Notes: generated by a model from the sequence alone, not told the origin. A DNA stretch of 64,000 nt from Acerihabitans sp015654925 (GCF_047324175.1 NZ_CP178732.1:5022001-5086000), one strand, 5' to 3'. Numbered from the stretch's first letter, positions 16,008 to 25,674 are shown. Numbers and translations are program-made.

Positions 16008-17471
16008 ATGTCGCTGCGCACCGCTATCGTCGTGCTGTCTCAGCGCCTCGGCCTGCGAACCGGGATACTGCTGCTTACCCTGGCCGGACTGACCGCCTGT
16101 TCGCTAACCCCCGTCGGACCGGATTACCGACCGCCGTCCTCGGCGACGCTCGGCCGGGCGGCCAGTCTGCCGTTGACCAGCGCGGAGCAAACCCCCACCG
16201 CCGGTTCGCAGCCGTTGCCCGACCATTGGTGGCGGCTCTACCAGGATGCGAAACTCGACGCGCTGGTGAGCCGGGCGCTGGCGCACAATACGGATTTACG
16301 CGTGGCCATAGCGAATCTGGAACGCGAGCAGGCCCTGCTCAAAGAAGCCGGCAGCGCCCAAAACCCGACGCTGAACGCCAACGCCAAACCCTACTACGGC
16401 CACCCGTCGGGACTCTCGACCCTACAGCCCGATTACGTGCCGGATAACGCCTGGCGCTACGATAGCGGCTTGAGTCTCTCTTACCAGCTGGATTTATTCG
16501 GACAGATCCAGCGGGCCATCGAGGCTGCCAACGCCGACAGCCAGGCCGCGCAGGCCGCCCTCGATTTGGTGAAAATCAACGTGGCGGCCAACACCGCCCG
16601 CGCCTATGCGGAAATCTGCACCACCGGCCTGCGGCTGCAAACCGCCCGCCGCTCCATCGACCTACAGCAACAATCCGTCGAACTCACCAACCGCCTGTTG
16701 CAAGCCGGCCGCACCGGCGAACTGGACACCGTACGCGCCCGCGCGCAGCTCGAACAGCTTAAGGCCGCCGTGCCGCCGCTCCAGGCCCAGCGGCAAAATG
16801 CGCTTTATCGCCTGTCCACCCTCACCGGCGCCTTGGCGCAGGATTTCCCGCGCGACATCGCCGATTGCGTTACGCCGCCGCATATCGCCCGGATCATCCC
16901 CATGGGCGATGGCACCGCCCTGCTGCGCCGCCGGCCAGACATCCGCCAAAACGAACGCCAACTGGCCGCCGCCACCGCCCGCATAGGCGTCGCGATGGGG
17001 GATCTCTACCCCAAAATAACCCTCGGCTTATCCGGCAGTTCCGCCGGGCTGATGAACGGCCTCGGCCAAAAAGACACCTACGGCTGGAGCCTCGGCCCGC
17101 TCATCTCCTGGACCGTCCCCAACACCGGCGCGGTCCAGGCGCGCATCGAACAGGCGCAGGCCGGCGCCAAAGCCGATCTGGCCCGTTTTGATGGATCGGT
17201 ACTTACGGCGGTCAGGGAAGTGGAAACCGCCCTGAACAACTACGCCCGAGAATTGGATCGGTACCAGGCGCTGGCCAGCGCGGGGCAAGAGACTCAAGAC
17301 GTGGCCGGAAAAACCCGCCGGCTCTACGCCAGCGGCAAAATCGGCTACCTGGATGTACTGGACGCCGAACGCGGCCTCGCTTCAAGCAACGCCGCGCTGG
17401 CGCAATCGGAAGGCCAACTGGCCGATGACCAGGTCATGCTATTCCTGGCCCTAGGCGGCGGCTGGCAATAA
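16008..17471 (+). CDS. Outer-membrane efflux lipoprotein, NodT family
   Basis: TolC-like trimeric outer-membrane channel, 487 residues. A lipoprotein signal ends in LAGLTAC, placing the lipidated Cys near residue 31. The mature part begins SLTPVGPDYRPP, the usual NodT/OprM opening. Two OEP repeats follow: WWRLYQDAKLDALVSRALAHNTDLRVAIANLEREQA and the second half with LLRRRPDIRQNERQLAAATARIGVAMGDLYPKITL. It is the last gene of the operon, two bases after the adaptor. A small cluster of palindromic repeats lies 20 bp beyond its stop. Confidence 0.93.
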   Translation: MSLRTAIVVLSQRLGLRTGILLLTLAGLTACSLTPVGPDYRPPSSATLGRAASLPLTSAEQTPTAGSQPLPDHWWRLYQDAKLDALVSRALAHNTDLRVAIANLEREQALLKEAGSAQNPTLNANAKPYYGHPSGLSTLQPDYVPDNAWRYDSGLSLSYQLDLFGQIQRAIEAANADSQAAQAALDLVKINVAANTARAYAEICTTGLRLQTARRSIDLQQQSVELTNRLLQAGRTGELDTVRARAQLEQLKAAVPPLQAQRQNALYRLSTLTGALAQDFPRDIADCVTPPHIARIIPMGDGTALLRRRPDIRQNERQLAAATARIGVAMGDLYPKITLGLSGSSAGLMNGLGQKDTYGWSLGPLISWTVPNTGAVQARIEQAQAGAKADLARFDGSVLTAVREVETALNNYARELDRYQALASAGQETQDVAGKTRRLYASGKIGYLDVLDAERGLASSNAALAQSEGQLADDQVMLFLALGGGWQ

Positions 17472-17490
17472 CACCCTCCCCGGCGCATAT

Positions 17491-17762
17491 ACCCGCCATC
17501 ACCGAACCCGCAATGAGCTGCATTTGTGTTCAAGGGAAAGCGCGCCGTAGGGGTTGAGGCGGCCATTTCCCGGGCCGTCCGACGCCCCTTGGCGCGCTAA
17601 GCCCGCTAGCACCCAAGCCGCCAGCGGACCCTGTTAAAGGGGGAGCATGCCAGTGGGGCCGAAGCAGCCCTTTTTCAGGCTGCCCGAGCGCCCCACGGCA
17701 TGGTAGACCCGCCATCACCGAACCCGCAATGAGCTGCATTTGTGTTCAAGGGAAAGCGCGCC
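17491..17762 (+). repeat. Three-unit cluster of the long palindromic repeat family
   Basis: Units begin near 17491, 17600 and 17707. The 56-bp segments 17491-17546 and 17707-17762 are identical. Units 1 and 2 each carry a three-stem nested hairpin. Unit 1: GCGCGCC/GGCGCGC, AGGGG/CCCCT, CGGCC/GGCCG. Unit 2: CATGCC/GGCATG, GTGGGG/CCCCAC, GCAGCC/GGCTGC. The frame GCCCGCC...CCCTGTTAAAGGG links them to the 33.7-35.3 kb array. The cluster ends 13 bp from the stop of the minus-strand alcohol dehydrogenase gene. Confidence 0.88.
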
Positions 17763-17775
17763 AGCGCACCGACTT

Positions 17776-18837
17776 TTACGCCGTTTTTTTCAGCGACGCC
17801 ATATCAATCACAAAGCGATATTTCACATCGCTTTTCAACATGCGCTCGTACGCCTCATTGATATACTGAATATCGATCATTTCCACATCACACGCGATAC
17901 CCTTCTCGGCGCAAAAATCCAGCATTTCCTGGGTTTCCTTGATCCCGCCGATCAACGAACCGGCGATGGACTGGCGCCCCATAATCATCGGCCCGGTCTG
18001 CACCGGCGGCACCAATGCCCCCAGCAACCCCACCAGCACCAGGGTGCCGTCAAGATTCAGCGTGGACATATAAGGATTAACATCATGCTCGTAAGGCACG
18101 GTATCGATAATCAGCTCGAACTGACCGGCCGCGCCTTCCATCTGTGCCGGCACGGTGGACAATACGACATGATCCGCGCCCAGACGGCGCGCCTCGTCCT
18201 CTTTACCCGCCGAACGGGTAAACAGCGTAACCTCCGCCCCCATCCCCTTGGCCAGCTTCAATGCCATATGGCCCAAACCGCCGAGTCCAATCACCGCCAC
18301 CTTGCTACCGGGCTGCACATTCCAATGGCGCAACGGTGAATAGGTGGTAATACCGGCGCACAGCAGCGGGGCGGCCGCCTTGATATCCAGCTTTTCCGGC
18401 ACCCGCAGCACAAACTTCTCGGAAACGACAATCTTTTCCGAATAACCGCCAAAGGTCGGCGAACCATCATGGCGATCTTTGTCATTGTAGGTCTGGGTCG
18501 CGACTTCCTTACAATATTGTTCCAGGTCGTGCTCGCACGACACGCAGTGCTGGCACGAATCCACCAGGCACCCGACGCCGACCAGATCCCCGGCTTTAAA
18601 CTTCTTCACCCCGGACCCGACGCGCGTCACTTTGCCGATGATCTCATGCCCGGGCACCATGGGAAAAACGCTTACGCCCCAGTCGTTGCGGGTTTGGTGC
18701 AAATCGGAATGGCACACGCCGCAATACAGGATATCGATCACGACATCGTCGGCCCGCGGGTCGCGTCTGGCGAAATGATGTTCAGCCAGCTTGGAATCGG
18801 CGGATTGCGCCGCATAACCTAAAATTTCTATAGACAT
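17776..18837 (-). CDS. Zinc-dependent NAD(P) alcohol dehydrogenase, YahK-like
   Basis: Medium-chain alcohol dehydrogenase, 353 residues, likely an NADPH-dependent aldehyde reductase of broad range, like E. coli YahK. Zinc ligands: catalytic Cys in YCGVCHSDLHQ and His in VPGHEIIGKV; structural-zinc cysteines in DSCQHCVSCEHDLEQYC. Cofactor-binding loop VAVIGLGGLGHMALKLAKGMGAEV near residue 175. C-terminal GGIKETQEMLDFCAEKGI and INEAYERMLKSDVKYRFVID are YahK-type. ATG at 18837 has GGAG nine bases upstream. The repeat cluster lies just after its stop; it has no operon partner. Confidence 0.92.
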   Translation of the reverse strand: MSIEILGYAAQSADSKLAEHHFARRDPRADDVVIDILYCGVCHSDLHQTRNDWGVSVFPMVPGHEIIGKVTRVGSGVKKFKAGDLVGVGCLVDSCQHCVSCEHDLEQYCKEVATQTYNDKDRHDGSPTFGGYSEKIVVSEKFVLRVPEKLDIKAAAPLLCAGITTYSPLRHWNVQPGSKVAVIGLGGLGHMALKLAKGMGAEVTLFTRSAGKEDEARRLGADHVVLSTVPAQMEGAAGQFELIIDTVPYEHDVNPYMSTLNLDGTLVLVGLLGALVPPVQTGPMIMGRQSIAGSLIGGIKETQEMLDFCAEKGIACDVEMIDIQYINEAYERMLKSDVKYRFVIDMASLKKTA

Positions 18838-19185
18838 GATTTTCTCCAGTTTTTTCCAATCCCCGCACACTCCGGATCGCCGTCAAGCGGGCGCTACCGG
18901 AAAAAAGGGGACTGAAACAAAAATTGACCGCGCTGCCGGGGGGCGAAATGGCCTATGTATCGCCATAGCCACCCTCTGGAGCTACCAGCCATTATCCATA
19001 ACTACCCTCCGGCAAAGCAGGCGCAACGCGATAAGACAGACATAAATAGAGTGCTGTATCTAGGGGACAAGTGTAGAACATAGAACCTGGATGGGAATGA
19101 TAATGATAAATATTGCTACGGGTAACCCAAAAGATGCGGCGACAATATACGTTATGATATATCATTACATATTCTCTGGTTTGTT
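18838..19185. other. Intergenic region, no gene seen
   Basis: A 348-bp stretch between the dehydrogenase start and the stop of the leucine-rich giant gene. It becomes AT-rich towards the giant gene. I see no credible reading frame, RNA gene or clear terminator. Confidence 0.5.
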
Positions 19186-22100
19186 CTATACAATAGGGCC
19201 ATGGATATATTTCACCCCGGCCGGCAGATTGATCGGCCGATGAGGCAAATCATTACCCCGCACGTCAAGGTAGTTTAGCGTCCGCGGGAAATGGGCAGGA
19301 AGTTGATTAAAATTATTTTTGGCGATATTAATTGATTCTATACCGGGAGGCAGACCCGTATTGAAGGAATAGATATAATTTTCTTGTGCCGCCAGAATTT
19401 TTAACGAGTCCGGCAAAGGAGGCAGATACGTCAATAAATTCTTATTAACCCCGAGAAATCTGAGCTTATGGGGCAAATGATCTGGCAAAATAGACAATAA
19501 ATTATTATCGGCATAGATATGGGTCATATGGGATGGCAGATTGTCGGGTAAATCGCTCATTAAATTCCCGCCAATTTTAAGCGTTTTTAGCTTGACGGGG
19601 AGTGGTGCTCCAATTTCTTTTATTTGATTATTAGTAACATCTAGATAAGTTAAACTCTTGGGCAGATTGTCCGGTAAATTTCTGAAATGGTTGTTAGCAA
19701 ACGACAGATATTTTAACGAGGGCGGCCACGGCGTGGTCCAATCCGCCAGATGATTAAAATTGGCCTCTAAATACGTTAACGACGATGGCAGGGCCATTGT
19801 AAAATGCGTCACCTGATTGTGGTCCAATAGCAGATGATCCAGGCTATTAGGCAGGGCGCTATCCAAAACGGTCAGTTGATTGCCGCTTACATCGAGTCGT
19901 TTTAAGTTCTGCGGCAATTTGCCGGGCAGCCCGATCAGGGCATTTTGCCTGACTTCCAAGTCGATAAGAGTATCAGGCAAATTTTCCGGTAATAGCGTCA
20001 GCTGGTTATTACTCAGCTTGAGATGCGTTAACTCATGCGGCAAAGAACCGGTAAGAACCCGCAATCGATTGCTGGCGGCGTTCAGCCGGGTGATACCCAC
20101 CGGCAGCACCGGCAATTCCGTAAGCGACAGAACGCTGAAATTTAGAGATGATTCAAAATGGGAGTAAAAAGCCTTCAATTTTGCTACCGCCATCGATCTA
20201 CGCTCCATTCCCTCCCCGCCGAGTTGCCAGGCATCCCACAAGGCATAATGCGAGTTCTTTAAAATATCAAATTCCCTCATTGCCAGGTTGCGCATAGTGG
20301 TCAATCTTGAATGTTCAAATGCGCCTTCCGGCAACGCGAGCAGCATATTGTTCAACGAACGCGCGTCCAGCGGGCGCAGGATTTCAATTTGCAGCTCAGG
20401 CGGTAAGCCATATAAGTAACTCCAGACCGGCTCCGCGGATTGTTGCAGCAGCAGATTGCCGCTATAGGTCAGCGCACCTTCCGGGGTAATATAATAGCGC
20501 CAGTTGCTCTCGGCCAGGTTATTTCTGCCCAGGAATTCCGGCAGGCTTAGAGGGGCCTCGCCGAGATGGTTTCGCGTCCATGCCAGCAGTTGATTGGGGG
20601 ATATCTGCACGCGCGCGGAACTGATTGAGGGCGCGGGCAAGGCCGGCCGGGCGCCCTGCGCGGCCATGGCCCTACCGGCCTTGCCCGCGCCTCTGCCTCC
20701 AAGCCCCTCGGTTTGCAAATTCCTTAACTTTTTGGCGAAAGGCAGCGGTACCGGTTGTAAAACGTTAGCGGCGGAAAGCGTATATTTTTTCCCGAAAAGT
20801 TGCTGGGTCTCCAAATTGACGCGCACGTATATGTCTTGGCCTTTAAACCTATCCCCGTGCAGTTTGAACACGGGAACATCTTTATCCAACTCGGCCAGCC
20901 GCCCCATGGGATAGGTTTCGCTCAGCGGCGCCGGGGCGCGATCCAACAGGCGGCTTTCCAGCTGCGGCAAAACTTTTTGCCAGACCGGCACCCGCGCTTC
21001 GATGGTTTTCACTACCCGGACTATTTGCCGTATGGCTTTGGTACCCAGCATCGCCGTCGGCTCTATACCTGGGTCCAGGGTTCTTAGGGCGGCAACGCCG
21101 AGTTCGATGAGCGCACCGCGATTGAGCTCTTGCGCCGCCGGCAATATGACATAACGCATGAGATGTCGGCCGCCGAGCTTGAGCGCCGCTCTAAGCGATT
21201 GGCGGGCCGCGATGGCGCCCAGGCTGGCTTTAAAAGCCATCGTGCCGCCGCCCAAGCCGATTTCCGCTATCCTGCCGCCGAGGGCAATACCTTTGCCGGC
21301 TACGGGCATGAACGAAAACGCATCGAATGAACAGGGAATCAACGCATCGCGGCGCCCGGCCTGAATGCCGATAATACAATCATGAAGAGGGATAAGACCG
21401 AGCAAAATTCTTTTGGCTTGCTCACTTGCGGTTTCTTCATAACCATAGTCGTGCAATTGGCGCGAAACTTCTTCCCGGTGTTTTTGTACCAGCTTGCCAA
21501 CCAGAACGGCAAGTTTATCCGCCGCATGTTTTAACACCGGTACCTCCGGGCCGTCGGCATAGATTTTAAATTTATAGTCTTTATCTTTCTTGCATGTCAC
21601 GCTGTCGGTCATCAGCGCGTAATAACGTTCTTCATCTTGGTCGACGCGTTCCAAAACATAACCGTCGCTATTTGATTGCAGCGCAAAGATTCTTTTTTCA
21701 TCCCCGTTTACCGCCAGCAGCAAATCGACATTAGGCAATAATGCTATGGTATAACCCGATCGGGGTACATGCTGGCTAAAACGATAATATTTAATGTGGT
21801 CAAACGCTGAAAACGCCGCGGAAATGCGCGTTATCGCAGCATGGAGCAGAAAATTAAATTCGCCGGGGTCCGCCCGCTGCAAAACATCGATTATCATTAA
21901 TTCGTCCACCACCGCATATTTTTCAGCGATATTGGCGTTTTGCCGGTTAAACAGCTCGTTGATATCAGCGTTCTGGATATCTTGTTGCTCGGCCAGTTTA
22001 TGGCGTGTCCGATAACCTTGCAGCGCCTCCTGCAAATGATGAAAAGGATTATTGGCGGCCTGGATTTTATCATTGGCGGCAAAAAATGCCTCCAGCGCAT

Positions 22101-23370
22101 ATTGACGGTTTTTTTCTTGCTGCAATACATCATACGGCCCAGCGTCAGCCCCGGTTTCCCTATTGAACCTGATGTAATGCAGCTTGGCGGCCAGCTCAAA
22201 AAATGCAATATATTCTGTTGAGATCACGCTCTCGCTGAGCATATCGTCCAATGAATGCCCCAGGGCGGCCAGCTCTTGTATGGATAGCTGCTGGCGGCTA
22301 ATGCCGATGCTATTGGCAAAAAGCAGGCCCGCGTGGAAATACCCCCAATCAATCGTCCCGATGGATAGATACGCCGCGGCATTTCGGTCGCCGTGAAAAC
22401 GCAGGGTTGGCATTGCGGTAAACACCAGCTCATCAAAAATATAATTTTTTGCCGTTTCACTTAGGGGAGTATTTATTTTAAGGGAAATATCTTCACTTTG
22501 TTCCCACGATTTTAACTCGGCGTTGATCCTGGCGTATAAAACCTCAAGGGAATAATCGCTGTCATTATGCGCCGCGTCGCCGTTTTGTAACTGCATCATC
22601 ACATTGATGACTAATTCATCAACCCCTTGGTTAAATATCATCGAGCTCAGCCAATGATTGATGGTCTGATATTGCCGTTCATGGCTGATAATCTCTTCTT
22701 TATAGGAGCCGTATTCCCCGGATGGTTTGATTAATTCCCGGGCGAAAATCGCCAATCCATCGGGAACGGTCATGATAAAGTCGATACTCAGGTTAACCAG
22801 GCCGGCTTTAGGCAGTTCGCGCTGCTCCGGTATGCGCTTTTCGTCAATCAGGCCATATTTTATCAACAACCGGACAATACGGCCGGAACGCGCACCGGTC
22901 AGCGTTTGCCCGCCGGGCTGCGCTTCGGCCAAGTGCCTCTTGGGTCGCGCAGGTCCAGCGCGGGAAGCGCGGCCCGGAACCGGCCACGATTGATGCTGTT
23001 GCACCGGCACCGGCGGTAAATGCCCATGTCGCCGCGCCGGCGGCCGGGCGGCAACGAACGGCGCAAGCATGCCGTTACCCGTTACCGGCGTGGGTAGCCC
23101 GATCGGCTGCGGGCTCTCTTTCCGCCGCGGCAACAGGGTTTGCGACGGCAGGTTTTTTTTCGATATAATCGCCGGATCGCCACCTGCCATATTGGAAATA
23201 AATAACAGGCTTTGCAGCATTAATTCCGCCCGGGCCCGTTTAACCGGATCGCCTGGAAACCTGGCCATAAGACTGATGAGCCGCCGTTGATTTTTTTGTT
23301 CCCACTTATTATCGGTTTCGTTCTGGTAATTTCCAATATTTTTCCTATAGGCTCCAACGGATAGCGGCAT
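19186..23370 (-). CDS. Giant leucine-rich-repeat toxin/effector-like protein
   Basis: 1394-residue protein of unknown function. ATG at 23370 has GGAG seven bases upstream; an ATG four codons earlier lacks one. The first 90 residues are polar, then comes a Pro/Arg-rich GC-rich linker (about 90-170) and a long helical region to about 640. A hydrophobic, Gly-rich stretch follows (LLGLIPLHDCIIGIQAG to about 760), resembling the pore-like core of large Pseudomonas/Photorhabdus toxins. After a second low-complexity linker (about 885-910), residues about 1090-1394 hold roughly 14 repeats of 21 residues of the pattern xLPxxLxxLxxxxNxLxxLPx, the bacterial (IpaH/YopM) type. No NEL ubiquitin-ligase domain follows, and no Sec signal is seen. 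The gene is AT-rich, alone, and flanked by AT-rich DNA. A contact-dependent or type III effector role is inference only. Confidence 0.7.
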   Translation of the reverse strand: MPLSVGAYRKNIGNYQNETDNKWEQKNQRRLISLMARFPGDPVKRARAELMLQSLLFISNMAGGDPAIISKKNLPSQTLLPRRKESPQPIGLPTPVTGNGMLAPFVAARPPARRHGHLPPVPVQQHQSWPVPGRASRAGPARPKRHLAEAQPGGQTLTGARSGRIVRLLIKYGLIDEKRIPEQRELPKAGLVNLSIDFIMTVPDGLAIFARELIKPSGEYGSYKEEIISHERQYQTINHWLSSMIFNQGVDELVINVMMQLQNGDAAHNDSDYSLEVLYARINAELKSWEQSEDISLKINTPLSETAKNYIFDELVFTAMPTLRFHGDRNAAAYLSIGTIDWGYFHAGLLFANSIGISRQQLSIQELAALGHSLDDMLSESVISTEYIAFFELAAKLHYIRFNRETGADAGPYDVLQQEKNRQYALEAFFAANDKIQAANNPFHHLQEALQGYRTRHKLAEQQDIQNADINELFNRQNANIAEKYAVVDELMIIDVLQRADPGEFNFLLHAAITRISAAFSAFDHIKYYRFSQHVPRSGYTIALLPNVDLLLAVNGDEKRIFALQSNSDGYVLERVDQDEERYYALMTDSVTCKKDKDYKFKIYADGPEVPVLKHAADKLAVLVGKLVQKHREEVSRQLHDYGYEETASEQAKRILLGLIPLHDCIIGIQAGRRDALIPCSFDAFSFMPVAGKGIALGGRIAEIGLGGGTMAFKASLGAIAARQSLRAALKLGGRHLMRYVILPAAQELNRGALIELGVAALRTLDPGIEPTAMLGTKAIRQIVRVVKTIEARVPVWQKVLPQLESRLLDRAPAPLSETYPMGRLAELDKDVPVFKLHGDRFKGQDIYVRVNLETQQLFGKKYTLSAANVLQPVPLPFAKKLRNLQTEGLGGRGAGKAGRAMAAQGARPALPAPSISSARVQISPNQLLAWTRNHLGEAPLSLPEFLGRNNLAESNWRYYITPEGALTYSGNLLLQQSAEPVWSYLYGLPPELQIEILRPLDARSLNNMLLALPEGAFEHSRLTTMRNLAMREFDILKNSHYALWDAWQLGGEGMERRSMAVAKLKAFYSHFESSLNFSVLSLTELPVLPVGITRLNAASNRLRVLTGSLPHELTHLKLSNNQLTLLPENLPDTLIDLEVRQNALIGLPGKLPQNLKRLDVSGNQLTVLDSALPNSLDHLLLDHNQVTHFTMALPSSLTYLEANFNHLADWTTPWPPSLKYLSFANNHFRNLPDNLPKSLTYLDVTNNQIKEIGAPLPVKLKTLKIGGNLMSDLPDNLPSHMTHIYADNNLLSILPDHLPHKLRFLGVNKNLLTYLPPLPDSLKILAAQENYIYSFNTGLPPGIESINIAKNNFNQLPAHFPRTLNYLDVRGNDLPHRPINLPAGVKYIHGPIV

Positions 23371-23382
23371 GACGGACTCCAT

Positions 23383-23620
23383 CTCAGATTGATGAATTAA
23401 ATAATTTTACGGTGAAATAATCAATGCTATTAATTTAAAATAATTAATACTTATAGAATGATTGTTTTGTTGAGTGTAATTATTTTTAATATAATTAAAA
23501 CCCAGACGCAGACCTTCTATATTTACGGACATCGTTATTTATATTTTTTAAAACCCACAATGTCAATTCCTGACGTTCATTAATCCGGTTGGCGCCATGG
23601 CGATAATTAAACCATAATAA
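23383..23620. promoter_or_regulatory. AT-rich upstream region of the leucine-rich giant gene
   Basis: About 200 bp of very AT-rich DNA with A/T runs precede the giant gene on the minus strand. Such tracts are typical H-NS silencing targets in transferred enteric genes. No single promoter could be chosen among many AT-rich hexamers. Confidence 0.4.
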
Positions 23621-23649
23621 GGAAATAAAAACGGCCGTGCCGTACGGCC
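23621..23649 (-). terminator. Rho-independent terminator, minus strand
   Basis: Read on the minus strand, GGCCGT-acggc-ACGGCC forms a 6-bp stem and is followed at once by GTTTTTATTT. It lies about 110 bp downstream of the aldo/keto reductase stop and would insulate the giant gene from it. Confidence 0.6.
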
Positions 23650-23696
23650 GGCGGGGCTGACAGGGGAATGTATAAAATGGAGCGCATCAGATAACC

Positions 23697-23729
23697 GCCC
23701 GGGCGATAATGTTCGCCTATCGCCCGGGC
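23697..23729. repeat. 12-bp perfect inverted repeat
   Basis: GCCCGGGCGATA (23697-23708) and TATCGCCCGGGC (23718-23729) form a perfect 12-bp stem with a 9-base loop, 30 bp from the aldo/keto reductase stop. There is no adjacent T run on either strand. It is probably a 3' end-stabilising hairpin. Confidence 0.65.
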
Positions 23730-23759
23730 AGCGGCCTTTATTGGACAGGGAAACGCAGG

Positions 23760-24809
23760 CTATTGTTGGTTGGCGTCACGCAAACGCTGCTGGCGTTTTT
23801 CACCCTGGCGCTCAAGCATCCATCCAGGATATTCAGCCGGCAGCGCGCTGACCTGATCCAACCTGGCCAGCTCATCTCCCGACAAAGAAATGCCGGTAGC
23901 CGCAATATTATCGTCCAGCTGTTCGATTTTTTTCGCGCCGATAATCACGCTGGTCACGACCTGCTGGTGCAGCAGCCACGCCAGGGCTATCTGCGCCACC
24001 GAGACGCCTTTGGCCGTACCGATCTCACGCATCACATCAATGCAGTCATAAGCGCGATCTTTATTCACCGGCGGAAAATCGAAGGTGGTGCGGCGGCTAC
24101 CCTCAACCGTTTCGGTGTCACGGCCATACTTGCCGCTGAGCAAACCGCCCGCCAAAGGACTCCAGGTAAGCAGGCCGACATTTTCGCTTTGCAGCAGCGG
24201 CACCAGTTCCCGTTCGAGATCGCGGCCGGCGATGGTGTAGTAGGCTTGCAGGGATTCAAACCGCGCCAGGCCCAAACGCTGTGAAATACCCAAAGCCTTC
24301 ATAATCTGCCAGGCGGCCCAGTTGGAAACCCCGATATAACGCACATGGCCGTGCTGCACCAGATTGTCCAGGGCATACAAGGTTTCTTCGATGGGCGTGG
24401 CGGGGTCAAACCCGTGCACTTGATACAAGTCGATATGATCGAGCTGCAGGCGCTTGAGGCTGGCCTTGACGCCTTCCATGATATGGAATCGCGACAGGCC
24501 GGACGAATTGACCCCCTGGGTGCCGCTGGCGCCAAACACTTTGGTGGCCACCACCACATCTTCACGGGGCACCTTCAGGTTCTTCAGCGCCTGGCCGGTG
24601 ATGATTTCCGAACGTCCTTCCGAATAGACATTGGCGGTATCGATGAAATTGATGCCCGCCTCCAGCGAGCGGCCCATCAGCCGTTCCGCCTCCGCCTGCT
24701 GTAAATTACCGATTTGTCCCCACATTCCGCCCTCGCCGCCAAACGTCATGGTGCCAAGGCAAAGTTCCGAAACGAATAGGCCGGTATTACCAAATTTGCT
24801 ATAACGCAT
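23760..24809 (-). CDS. Aldo/keto reductase
   Basis: NADPH-dependent (beta/alpha)8-barrel oxidoreductase, 349 residues. The N-terminus MRYSKFGNTGLFVSELCLGTMTFGG is typical. Catalytic tetrad: Asp and Tyr in INFIDTANVYSEGRSE, Lys in DVVVATKVFG, His in DLYQVHGFDP. The cofactor region is VIIGAKKIEQLDDNIAA. ATG at 24809 is preceded by GGAGG. The natural substrate cannot be told; relatives reduce small aldehydes and ketones. It stands alone and is followed by a hairpin and a terminator. Confidence 0.92.
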   Translation of the reverse strand: MRYSKFGNTGLFVSELCLGTMTFGGEGGMWGQIGNLQQAEAERLMGRSLEAGINFIDTANVYSEGRSEIITGQALKNLKVPREDVVVATKVFGASGTQGVNSSGLSRFHIMEGVKASLKRLQLDHIDLYQVHGFDPATPIEETLYALDNLVQHGHVRYIGVSNWAAWQIMKALGISQRLGLARFESLQAYYTIAGRDLERELVPLLQSENVGLLTWSPLAGGLLSGKYGRDTETVEGSRRTTFDFPPVNKDRAYDCIDVMREIGTAKGVSVAQIALAWLLHQQVVTSVIIGAKKIEQLDDNIAATGISLSGDELARLDQVSALPAEYPGWMLERQGEKRQQRLRDANQQ

Positions 24810-25074
24810 AGTTCCTCCAAAATGAATAGTTCTTCCGAAAATGAAATGTCGCACTATCCTTTCCAGGGTCTTTAGCCGCGTTAATTCACCCCTTTAGAAA
24901 TAATACGGATTATGGGCGGAAAATTCCCCAATCATAGGTATCTAAGTGTTACCTGCGACGCGGGCCCCGGTTGTTAGCAGTGTGACCTCGATCCCTACAT
25001 TTTCCCTATGATTGCTTATGCTGAAAACACCTGATATTCAAGAGGGTATTTTTTACCCGCAAGGGGTAAGCACC

Positions 25075-25572
25075 ATGCAAAATGTCAAACCCAAGTCCAG
25101 CGCACCGCTTCTCTATGTTATTCGCAACGAACGGCTCACGCCGCCGCCCCATCTGCTGGCCGGCGAACGCGTAATGCTGTTTGACGGGGAATGCGTGTTA
25201 TGCCAGCGATTGATTAGGGTGTTGATTCGCGCGGATCGCGCGAAAAAAATCCATCTGGCCACGGCGCAATCGCCGGCGGGCCAGGACCTTTTGCGCTGGG
25301 CGGGTTTACCCACCGATAACTTCAATACCATCGCCTATATCGCCAACGGCGAAGTCTCGGTAAGATCGCAGGCGTTTATCGCAGCTCTGGGACAGCTTGG
25401 CTGGCCCTGGCGCGCCCTGAAAATCCTGCGTTTTTTCCCCCGGGCGCTGCGCGACGGCATCTATAACGGCATTGCCCGTAATCGCTACCGGTGGTTCGGC
25501 AAGCTGCCGGCGGGCACCCCGCCGCCGCACGACGGCCAGGGGCGGCGGTATCTTGACGGCGGCCAAGGCTGA
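25075..25572 (+). CDS. DCC-family thiol-disulfide oxidoreductase (DUF393)
   Basis: 165-residue protein. The DCC motif is present as VMLFDGECVLCQRLIRVLIRADR near residue 45, in the thioredoxin-like setting of the family. Also typical are TAQSPAGQDLL and the Trp/Arg-rich C-terminus (NRYRWFGKLP). The ATG at 25075 has AAGGGG upstream; a longer frame begins at 25012 without a ribosome site. Redox activity is expected from the CxxC-like pair but no substrate is known. It stands alone. Confidence 0.85.
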   Translation: MQNVKPKSSAPLLYVIRNERLTPPPHLLAGERVMLFDGECVLCQRLIRVLIRADRAKKIHLATAQSPAGQDLLRWAGLPTDNFNTIAYIANGEVSVRSQAFIAALGQLGWPWRALKILRFFPRALRDGIYNGIARNRYRWFGKLPAGTPPPHDGQGRRYLDGGQG

Positions 25573-25625
25573 GCCGGCCCGCCATTGATGTTTAGTAACC
25601 CGCGGTAACAGATACAGGCAATTTT

Positions 25626-25657
25626 TATGAAGGCAAGCTTGGTAGTTTACCTTCATA
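25626..25657. promoter_or_regulatory. Probable MarR operator
   Basis: Two 14-bp arms, TATGAAGGCAAGCT and AGTTTACCTTCATA, match as inverted repeats in 12 of 14 positions around a 4-base centre. The site ends 17 bp before the MarR ATG at 25675, in the right place for autoregulation. Confidence 0.6.
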
Positions 25658-25674
25658 CCTGCTAGTTTTCATTC

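Noticed and set aside
19186..20110. IpaH-type NEL E3 ubiquitin ligase
   Set aside because: The protein ends with the leucine-rich repeats; no NEL domain or catalytic Cys motif follows.
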